From Actinernus sp. WN-2022 (Eukaryota > Cnidaria > Anthozoa > Actiniaria > Actinernidae): a stretch of DNA of 64,000 nt. The translations under genes and the position numbers were made by a program. A model generated the notes under the pieces. That model ran no database searches, was not told the origin of the DNA, and worked only from the letters and a program-made list of their open reading frames with translations. Shown in pieces: positions 55,412 through 64,000 of this stretch (position 1 is the first letter of the stretch; the number at the start of each line of letters is the position of its first letter). Where the stretch lies: positions 133,263,593 through 133,327,592 of the forward strand of contig JAOWCC010001634.1 of the NCBI GenBank assembly GCA_030867875.1, written 5' to 3'.

Positions 55412-55919
55412 TTATTATTAGTATTAACAAGGACAAACAATAAAATACAGCACCTTTTTTGCCAGAACAAACATAGAAGTTGGATTCGGAATCAATAACT
55501 GAGAACTTTGATTGCAATTAGATAGAGATTGAATTGCTTGTAAGTTGAAAGACAGCCTGTTATCGTTTGAGCTTTAATTATAAAAGTTAAAGAGTATCGG
55601 GACTGGTGAATATACAATAGGGACTGTGGAGTCTTTGTTAAAAATGAAAGGGTATAATAATGTTTTTAATTACTTTTCCGAATATAAAACGTCTCAATAT
55701 ACATGAACAGTGTAAAATGAAATTAGAAGTTTCGAATTAATACCTGTCTTCTCGGCTAAAACCAATTTTCAAATTTTCACATTTCATTAAAATTAAAAGA
55801 ACACAATAGTCCTTACTGTGAAGTTTAATAACTGTATTTAAAATAGCGGAAGAAGGCTAAGTACTGGAAGAGTATACTGCACATTTTAATTACATTTTCT
55901 GCAAGTATATTTACCTTCC
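55412..55919. other. GPCR 3' flank
   Basis: AT-rich. An AATAAA (55439) closely follows the stop codon and is a plausible poly(A) signal. Parts (55598-55630, 55805-55870) match the relic at 1905-2005. Confidence 0.5.
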
Positions 55920-56617
55920 AGTATGAATACATTACATTCAGTTGTATCTTCAGTTGTACATGTACATTCAGTTGTACCTTCAGTTGTAGCACTCGGTTGG
56001 CTTCCAGTTATTGAACGGCGAGAATTACATCTTGCCTTAATTGCACGCAATGCTTTAAGAATACTATATTGGCCGTCTTATCTCCCGTTCAAGAAGTATG
56101 AACATCAGCGTATAACTTGCGCTCCAGCAGTGCTCCTCAGCTTTTAGTACCTCTAGAGAAAGGAACACTGCATGACTCTTGTTCTGTCATTTTTAACAAG
56201 CTACCTGCCTATATCAGACAATCAATTAATTCTAAAAACTTTATCAAGCAAACTAGAAAATATTTAATGGCAATGGCAAAGGAACGTCTCGGTCTCGAAT
56301 GGGTAGGGGTAGTGTAGGTTGGGACATACATTAATTAATTTATCGTAACTTTAAGTCTTTAAATGGGTTGGGGTAAGGTGGGGTGTGGGTAATTCTAAAC
56401 TGAAATGTTATTAGCTACCTTAATTAGGGATGTCTTGTTACTGGAAGGAGGGTAATTTTATGATGATGTAAATATTATAATTTATACTTGTCTTATATTT
56501 GTGTAATAGTATAGCTTTTTATTATTATTATCTATATCTACTTATTTTGTTATATCGTGTTTTCATCGTCACAGATGAAGAGCCATTCCGTTAGAATGGA
56601 TAGGCTGTGAATAAACC

Positions 56618-56653
<36 letters not shown>

Positions 56654-56656
56654 AGT
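55920..56656 (+). mobile_element. LINE C-terminal fragment with TTA tail
   Basis: LGWLPVIERRELHLALIARN leads into a second frame (56117-56317) with SSSAPQLLVPLEKGTLHDSC, FNKLPAYIRQSI and KERLGLEW. This is the C-terminal end of a CR1-like LINE with one frameshift near 56125. A 3' untranslated region and (TTA)n at 56614-56652 follow. Confidence 0.75.
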
Positions 56657-57188
56657 GTGATAAGAATTAAATCAAAAGTTTGGAAATAATGTCTGTCTTC
56701 TCGGACATAACATACAGTACACGGACCTTTTTCAAATTTACACATTTCATTAAAAGGTTAATTAAAATACTGACAGATGCAAGAAGTAACAAGAGGCCAT
56801 GAGTGGCCTTAACTCGGGTCACCTAGGAATAGGTGAATACATGTACTTCATGGAGTTTTGTCATATTTTGTCATACATGGTTTATGCTGGGGGAGCCGGA
56901 TAATTAATTCACTACTCATGCTCGTGATAATTTATATATAACGGAATGGACCTTTTGCAGGAATGCAATCACGTGGTTGTACTAGATGGCAAACAAATCT
57001 TAAATCATATATTTAAAGGCACTTGTACGTTATTAGTAGTGGTATTAGCAAAACACCTGTTTATAAATGCTATTTTCCACCTCCAATCAATTGTCGATCT
57101 TTCTAAAACAGCGTTTTTAAAGATAGCTTGCCATCCAGCATCCATGGCAACGTCTTTCCCATGGAGATACCAAGCTCAGTTCATTAGT
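56657..57188. other. no recognisable feature
   Basis: A 100-codon frame at 56946-57248 runs into the adjacent foldback and shows no recognisable domain. Confidence 0.35.
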
Positions 57189-57192
57189 AAAA

Positions 57193-57544
57193 GGGAACCT
57201 CGGCTGATAAACAATGTTTGTTCTCAAGCATTTGTTATGGATGCCTAAGTCTACTGTAACGTTTGTCTCCAGTAAATTGTATGCTAGATATCATTTATAA
57301 ATCGATATTCCTGTCAGTAAAACTCATTTGAATTTCCTATTGTCTTCTGACATTAGGGGCAACACTGTGACGTCATAAAAACCAAGATAGCGGCGCGCAG
57401 GAAATTCAAATGAGTTTTATCGACAGGAAAATCGGTGCATAAATCACATCTAGTGTACAATTTACTAGGACAAACACTGAAACAGACATAAACATGCATA
57501 ACAATCACTTGAGAGCAAACGTTGTTTTTCAGCCGAGATTCCCT
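57193..57544. mobile_element. foldback MITE (352 bp), TTAA-type
   Basis: Ends AGGGAACCTCGGCTGA and the inverse of AGGGAATCTCGGCTGA; inner arms share AATTCAAATGAGTTTTA. The right flank is TTAA (57545-57548), the left flank is TAAA (57189-57192), probably a mutated TTAA. Confidence 0.7.
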
Positions 57545-57548
57545 TTAA

Positions 57549-58561
57549 CTCTTTACCGTCCGAGCCTGTAAATAGGAGACGTATAATCCCGTTACTAGAA
57601 AAAATATTGCATCACGACTAGACATGCTGGAAAGACGATGTTGCGATATTATGCGAAGGGATGTATGGCTTCAAAGTCCGAGCTATAACAGGGATCACTC
57701 GACTCTTTCACTATGGAGAAAAGCTCATTTGTTTTGGCGATTGTTTTGTTTCTTCGATTTTCACGAATTTTAAGGAGCTAAAAATCGGCTCAAAAAAACC
57801 TTCCCATTCGCACTTGAAATCAAGAGGAAACACAAAATAACCACTCAGTCGTTACAGTACCTTGTTTATTCTTTCCAACCAGCAGGTTTGTTTTCACAAA
57901 ACAGACCAAGCGACGGTGAACCACGCCGATGTTTGCACTGCATTTCACTCGACCACATTTTCCTGCTCCCACCTCCAATAGCATGCTGGGTAATGGACAA
58001 AAAAATCACAAGGGGTCTCCCCCTCTGGGACTCCGGTAGAATTTATTTTAGAAGTCTTTTACCCCTACAACCAAGAGCGGTGATTTGGACTCAAGCCGTT
58101 GCTTTAAAGTGACAAAAACACATCCTAATAGGTTGAGCAGGGGTAAAAGAATGCCAAATGCAGGATTCCAAGGATTTCATTGAATAATTTTTTCCTGTGT
58201 CTCAAAGCACAAACACAACGGAAAAACCCTGTGAAATCCCATCACAAGGCCTACTAGAAGCAAACCAAGTACTTTTCAGCCATCCTCAGACTTAATGATG
58301 TCTTCAAGCTCTCTGACAGTGGCATATTTCTCCAAAATTAGAGCACATTTCATTAGAAACCCTACCAAAGCAGCCATACCTACCGTCAACGAGTGAACAG
58401 AATTCTCCCAAATGGCATTGTGGGAAAAGTTTGAGCCCTCGGCTTAAAAAGTCAGCAGTATTTATCTAGCCCGGGCTAGCTAAACCTGAACTGAGGGGGG
58501 AGGGTTGAGTTAGCACTCAGGATTCACCAATTGAGCTCACACACGATCGGACGACAAAGAG
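57549..58561. mobile_element. TTAA-flanked element, second copy (1013 bp)
   Basis: Same family as 41200-42176; ends CTCTTTACCGTCCGA and inverse of CTCTTTGTCGTCCGA. TTAA at 57545-57548, shared with the neighbour, and 58562-58565. Confidence 0.8.
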
Positions 58562-58792
58562 TTAACAAATATTATACCAGGACATGACTGTTTCCAACTA
58601 AAGGCCTATTACAACTGCTCCCAGTAATTATAATCAATGCTTTTCAGTAGGATTCATGGACTGATAATATTATTTCTAAATTCACTGTCCAAGCACAGGT
58701 GCTATTGATCCACTTCGTCCCTCGACTCTCACGGCTTCGCCGCTCGGGCGACGTTTAATATACTTGTCACTGGTAACGAATACAGTCAACTC

Positions 58793-59276
58793 TCTCCTGC
58801 GACCACTTCCCGTAAGCGACCACGTCCCATAAGCGACCACTTTACCAAATAACTGTTTTTTTCTCAGTCAAATTCTGTTGTAAAAACTCTCTCGCAAGCG
58901 ACCAACGCTAAAATTCTTAAGCGACCTTGACCACTTTAGGTCTTAATACATGACCTTTTCTATTGTTTTTTTGTTTCCGATAAGCGACCATCAAAGTAGA
59001 TTGTACTGTATTTTTAGAAAATCATTACTCAAATACCACAAAGTTCAATTTTCAATGGCGCTGACAGATAAGAAACTGAAAAAGATTGGAAAAACTTGAG
59101 CTAGAACTCCCGTGCTTAGCTATGTTGGTGACAGCGCGCTAGAGCTGTGCTAGAAGTCTGATCCGTTTAGCAAACACTTGGGCTACCTGTGTTGCTTTTT
59201 TCCCGTAAGCGATCACCTCCCGTAAGCGACCACTTTGTCCGTGCACCAAGAGTGGTCGCTTAAGGAGAGTTGACTG
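58793..59276. mobile_element. Tc1/mariner-pogo-like MITE (484 bp)
   Basis: Ends CAGTCAACTCTC and GAGAGTTGACTG with TA on both sides (58791-58792, 59277-59278). The subterminal motif GTAAGCGACCAC recurs near both ends. CAGTC ends and TA duplications fit pogo/Tigger-type elements. Confidence 0.8.
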
Positions 59277-59278
59277 TA

Positions 59279-60077
59279 TATGAAACATTACTTCTTGCTA
59301 TATATTTCTAATTTGACTGTTCAGTGGTTTATTCACTGAAGCCTAATTATAATTTCACGAACCCAGTAAAGAGTTTAAAATTGCTCAAACATGTTTCCTG
59401 ATACTGTTTGATCTCCCGGTAAGCAAATCTATCATTTCTTTTATCTAAGGTTTATCAAAGATACCTTACTAAACGTACGAACTAGATCACGTTTCGATCA
59501 TCTTTGTTAGTGTACTTTAATTAAGGAATAACTGCATGCGGTTTTTCTTTCGCGTTTCGTTTCATGTTTTAAAACATAACCTTGATGCATGATAAAAAAA
59601 TTAAGTTTCCTTTCAGTTTATTCGCTTTTCACTTTCGAAGCATCGTCGGTCACAGTCTTTCCGTTTTTACTTTCAGGTCGACAAACCCAATTCTGGGGTT
59701 AATAAAAACCATAGACAATCCAATCTCCGTATCATAGTAAATATATGTGCTATGGCCTTTTAGCTTTTTAAAATAAAGCTTACTTTTGGCTGAAATTTAC
59801 ATGAAAATACCGAATGGACAGGCTTTGATAAACGTCTCATTACTCTTGATCATTATTCCGCGATTTTGCACCGTTTTGGAGGTTTTGTGAAATTTCTACC
59901 GAACCCTATGTACATTGAGAGAGAGAAGGTGAGAATGAATTTAAAATCATAAAGTAGATCACAATGCCGAATTTGTTCATGCCTTATTTTGAAGGCAAAT
60001 GTCATAGTATATTTAGTAATAAGGTATTAGGCTGCCTGTGTACAATTAAACTGCACATCATGTACGTTACACAAACT
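59279..60077. other. no recognisable feature
   Basis: AT-rich sequence with no supported gene or repeat. Confidence 0.35.
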
Positions 60078-60234
60078 AAAGCCTGGTTCACACTAGCGAC
60101 GCTAGCATAACCACAAGCCACATACGCAGATGCAGTAAAGCCTGGTTCACACTAGCGACGCTAGCATAACCACAAGCCACATACGCAGATGCAGTAAAGC
60201 CTGGTTCACACTAGCGACGCAAGCATAAGCACAA
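60078..60234. repeat. 58-bp tandem repeat, about 2.7 copies
   Basis: AAAGCCTGGTTCACACTAGC recurs at 58-59-bp spacing (60079, 60137, 60196). The last unit is diverged. Confidence 0.85.
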
Positions 60235-61221
60235 GCGTGCGAATACGAAAGTGCGAATACTGACAAGCGATTTCATAGCGGTTCGATATTTGGAGACTCT
60301 CACGTAGTCGATAATATAGACTTCTATAGCTTCATATGTACGTCGATTGCTCACAAGGCTATCGTATTTGAGTTCATGAGGTTATTTGGCCAGCAAAGAA
60401 AGGTTTTATCTAACTTTTCGTACAGTCTGAACTCCGGTCGGTTCATATCATTTCAGCCTCGATCGTTTCTAAGCCATATATTTATATTTCTTAGTGTCGC
60501 TGTTGAAATCTGCCATATCATTTATAATATGACTTGAAAAGTTTCCATGTGTTTCGTGAACTCTACTGGACATCCAAACCCTCTTCGCTTCTGGTTGGAA
60601 TGCCAAAATGTTTCCAATTTCTTGCGTTTTTCGGCTGCTGTATTCAGAGTACTCAGTGGCGGTCTTTTGTTTTAGTTGTGTTGCAGTCTGCAACGACTAA
60701 TTTTGAATAAACAAAGAATATATTTTTTTATAACTTTATTTACCCACGGTAAACTCATCAGGATTTTTACATATGAAAATAACGTAAGATAACTACAATA
60801 AAAATACTACTAATAATTAGACTCTAAGCTTATATACAGACTATAAGCGATTAAAATATTGTAATAACTATTAAACTACAAATATTCAACTTTAATTATA
60901 ATTTATAATTAACTCTAAATGACTACAAACATCAACAAAAGGACCTGCTTTACATGAGTGCCGTGCTTCTACTTATTAATCTAATTGAGGTCAGAAAAGT
61001 AACTGCTGCAGGCAGAGCGAAAATTACTTAGAGTTCTAGCTTGCCGCAAATTAAAACTTATTTAAGCACATCTTACATTTCCATAAATGACCAAAGGAGG
61101 CAAGGATGAGTTAAACTGATGGAAGTCGATTTAAAAATCGGTATTTCACCCCTCTGAGAATTTCGTTCCGGGCTGGAACATAATTCTAAAATCATCAGAT
61201 TTTCACACATGCGCAGTACCG
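60235..61221. other. unassigned; possible LINE 3' region on the minus strand
   Basis: A 74-codon minus frame at 60469-60693 is not recognised. From about 61160 down to 60725 the minus strand looks like a LINE 3' untranslated region ending GGGTAAATAAAGTTAT and a run of A. No coding motif was confirmed. Confidence 0.3.
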
Positions 61222-61345
61222 TGACACAGCGCCTTTAAGCGCTTCGCCTCTCACCTCTGTGGCCCAGGTTCGATTCCCGGCTTTACCTCGGTGTAAAAAC
61301 AATTCCCTGGAGACCATGCCCTCGCGCGCTCGGTGAGTTGTCGTA
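61222..61345 (+). mobile_element. tRNA-derived SINE head fragment
   Basis: CAGGTTCGATTCCCGGC (about 61266) is a strong pol III B box, preceded by an imperfect A-box region (GCGCCTTTAAGCGCTTCGCC). A body follows, but no tail was found. Confidence 0.5.
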
Positions 61346-62280
61346 TTACCGATTACAGTTATTGAATACTATAGTATACTACAATTTATGCTAGTTGATA
61401 TCACGAGGAGCCGCAAGCCCTAAAATTTTGGACCGTATATTAATTGGATTAAATTTTCAGAGTAGATTTCGCGATGATGGATAATATGTACATGAAAAGA
61501 AACCGCTCCTTTATTCACACACATTGGGTGTTTAATCCGTAAGTGTTAACAATGTTGTTTTGAAAGAAAGAATTAGACGGCTGATACTGAACCACAATAG
61601 TTGTTGAAAAATTGAAACTAGCTGCCATTGAACGCGGAACTTCACTCAGACGTCAAGACTGAAACAAAAAAACGTCCGAGATTGTTTGCCGTAAAGCAGA
61701 GAAATATAATCGGTTGTGAATAAAGGTAAACATTCACTTTAATACTGGAAGCTAAGTAAAGTAGGATTCGAAGCGGAATAGTTTATTTAACGGGAGGTGA
61801 CTACTCTAAGAAGGGCTGTTTGAGCAGTACCATGTTTTTAGGATTGCGCTCCCGGAAATCCCGACTTTTGAAGGTCTTATCCCGAAATGTACTAAAAGCT
61901 AATTAAGATCTCCCGAAAATTTTGAGGGGCGCCTTATAAATTCCCGAAAAATAAACCAAGGCTCCCGGTTCCGGAATTTTTTTTGCACTTCTCCCGAAGC
62001 AGCTCTTCTTAGAGTTTTCATCCCCCGTTATTTATATAATCATTAACCACTGTTATGGATCAAATTCCTAGTTTTGACCCCAAGAGCGCGGGTTCGGAAT
62101 TATATATGAGTTCGAATAAAAGCTCCCGACAATGTTAGTCCAAGTGTACAACTCGCTACTCGATTAGTACGTCGTTAACGAACAGTTATTCGGCCCAAGA
62201 TATCAAAAATTTGGGGAAATCACATTCTTTAATTTAATCATTTGTTCCCACATGAGCTGCAACAGATTGATCTTTGTGAT
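61346..62280. other. no recognisable feature
   Basis: Repeated CCCGAAA-type phrases occur at 61850-62000. No gene was recognised. Confidence 0.35.
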
Positions 62281-62317
62281 TTGCGTACAGCAAATGGACA
62301 ATGGAAGAGTTCCGGTG

Positions 62318-63940
62318 TAGCTGTTTTGACTCCCAGTGGAGTCTCGCCCAAATCATGCCAGTCCATAAAAAAGATAACCCCTCTAAAGTAGAAAACTACA
62401 GAGGGATTACACTTGTATCGTCATTAGGCAACTGTATTCACGTCCATAATGAACACTAGACTTTATAAATTACTAGTAGAAAAAGGAATATTGAAACCGA
62501 AACAATGTGGGTTTAGAAAAAACACGGTACCGAGCGATTGCATTTTCAATCTGAAAACCCTTATCGATAAATACGTAAAAACCAAACCAAATAAGGTAAA
62601 CAAGTTGCTTTTTTCTTGTTTTGTAGATTTCAGAAACGGCATTTGATTGCATACCAAGACACAAATTGTTTGAGAAGCTCGGTAAAGCAGTAATAAACGG
62701 CAAGTTTCTTGCGGTCTTGACATTTATGTATTCAAATGATAAATCATCTGTTAAAATCATAGTTAATAGAGTGGAATGGTTAGGAAACCCGGCAAACTTC
62801 AAAAGGGCTAACAAAGGCGCTGCGATTTAGGTTGGAAGGGGTAAGACAAAAGATTGTGCACGATCATAGTTCATTAGCGTTCCCTGAACGACTGAACTCA
62901 CGCGTTTCTATTGGCTGAATGATTAACACATTGGAATTTCGATTGTCTTTTGTGCACGTTCAAGGTTGAAAAAAGCTAACAAAGACCTATAACAAAGAAG
63001 GTCGCTGGGTTTCCTAACCATTCCACTCTATTAACTATGTTAAAATAGACCAATTAATAACTCCGGCCTTCGCTTGCCATGCCGGAGTAAAACAAGGCTG
63101 CATGCTTTCTCCCACCCTATTTAATTTCTACCTAAATGACTTGCCTGACACGCTTAACCAAACAAACGTTAATGATATACAACTAAATGAGAGGTCTTTC
63201 AGTTGTTTACTAAACGCAGATGACCTAGTTATCTTTTCTAAGTCGGCAAAAGGACTGCAAAGCTACCTTGAGAAACTAGAGGAATTTTGCGAATCATCAG
63301 ATCTCCATGTAAATCTCGACAAAACAAAAGTAATGATCTTCAACAACTGTGAGAAAACTATGAACAATTACGCTTTTCAATATGGAGGTCATAAACTAAT
63401 AAATGTTAAGTCATATAAATACTTAGGCATTCAATTAAGTGCCTATGGAAATTTTGCTCTCGCTAAACAAGAGCTAAAAAAGGTAGCGCTAAAAGCATTG
63501 TATAAATTGAGGAAAGAAATGGGTGACCATTTTAGAGAAAATATTAACCTGACCATAACATTATTTGATGTGCTAATAACCCCTATTTTACTTTACGGTA
63601 GCGAAGTATGGGGGGGGGGGGTGGATTGTAAAGAAAAACTAGACAAAGACCCAATTGAGTCAGTCCAAACTAAATTTTGCAAAATGGCCCTTAGGCGTTA
63701 GCAACGTTGTGTAGCAACAATGCATGTAGTGCAGAGCTAGGGAGATTTCCTGTACGTTACCAAGCAAAATGTAGAAACATCAATTTATGGCTGAAACTGA
63801 ATGCCCTGAGCAAATAAAGTTATCCTGTTCAATATATAACGATATAAAAAATAAGGAAAGCAAAGAATTTTGGCACCAAAAAGTAAAAGCCCTGTTGTAT
63901 CATATAGGACTAGGGGAAATATGGACTAACATGAAAGTCG
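62318..63940 (+). pseudogene. LINE reverse transcriptase, interrupted and frameshifted
   Basis: QWSLAQIMPVHKKDNPSKV, ENYRGITLVSS, then after a frameshift near 62445 KPKQCGFRKNTVPSDCIFNL and CFVDFR; an extra base near 62640 precedes FDCIPRHKLFEKLG. After the MITE at 62758-63038, ACHAGVKQGCMLSPTLFNF and the palm box follow as LLNADDLVIF, with Asn where Tyr or Phe is expected. YGSEVWG, a run of 12 G (63609-63620) and further shifted segments (GRFP, FWHQKVKAL) lead to GEIWTNMKV at 63938, where LTR-like sequence begins. This looks like the same kind of LINE whose C-terminal end is at 52106. Confidence 0.85.
62758..63038. mobile_element. hAT-like MITE (281 bp) in the LINE
   Basis: Ends ATAGTTAATAGAGTGGAATG and inverse; flanked by the 8-bp duplication GTTAAAAT (62750-62757, 63039-63046). 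Eight-base duplications fit hAT elements. The LINE frame resumes beyond it. Confidence 0.8.
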
Positions 63941-64000
63941 GGTTCCCAACACACCTGTATTACGCTAAGCACTCTGGGTACTGGCACAGTTCCTTAAGCA
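63941..64000. repeat. partial LTR, cut by the window end
   Basis: TTCCCAACACACCTGTATTA and the next ~40 bases match 51997-52065 of the putative gypsy LTR. It follows directly on the LINE remnant. Confidence 0.65.

Noticed and set aside
56946..57248. 100-codon plus-strand frame
   Set aside because: It crosses into the foldback at 57193 and has no recognisable domain.
60735..60765. Second hammerhead-like motif (CTGATGA with a GTTTACC stem, minus strand)
   Set aside because: The stem forms, but it is followed by AAAG, not GAAA, so the catalytic core is absent.

Overview
The window looks like a repeat-rich, AT-rich stretch of an animal genome, most likely an anthozoan cnidarian such as a stony coral. 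This is inferred from the mix of repeat families (BEL/Pao, DIRS-type, Ty3/gypsy, several LINE families, tRNA-derived SINEs, many TTAA-flanked foldback elements) and from an intronless class A GPCR; no species marker is visible. The only confident host protein gene is that GPCR (54404-55411, +). Almost everything else is mobile DNA, tandem repeat or decayed remnant.

Layout. 1-2700: degenerate repeats, a tRNA-derived SINE (1329-1649), and a stretch (1762-2005) resembling both flanks of the GPCR but lacking the receptor. 2740-10625: an apparently intact BEL/Pao retrotransposon on the minus strand, with a 2085-residue polyprotein, two 541-bp LTRs that read as identical, and a 5-bp target duplication, inserted into a SINE. 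10708-10900: a MITE. 11527-11750: a 60-bp tandem repeat. 12221-18893: four higher-order blocks, each a ~540-bp spacer followed by an array of ~67-bp minisatellite units.

18895-38747 is a nest of transposons. A decayed DIRS-type element (gag, RT, RNase H and tyrosine recombinase, minus strand) has its gag split by a LINE. That LINE is split by a 14,169-bp segment (23226-37394) with 34-bp terminal inverted repeats and subterminal tandem arrays that share a core motif. This segment carries further insertions: a MULE-like element, a SINE, a TTAA element, other foldbacks, and a large palindrome whose loop holds a hammerhead-like motif.

38977-45515: foldback elements and hairpins, including three TTAA-flanked elements, two of which abut at a shared TTAA. 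46750-52095: a defective Ty3/gypsy element (minus strand) whose gag is disrupted by a 1.8-kb foldback; its upstream LTR abuts the 3' end of a LINE. 53580-55411: a gag-like fragment, a small hairpin and the GPCR. 55920-56656: another LINE end. 57193-59276: three foldback or DNA-type elements. 60078-64000: a 58-bp repeat, a SINE-like head, a LINE reverse transcriptase interrupted by an hAT-like MITE, and part of the same LTR seen at 52 kb.

The genes do not form a pathway. The window mainly records insertion history, with the BEL copy as the youngest and most likely competent element. All family assignments are by eye from motifs and repeat geometry; no database search was possible.
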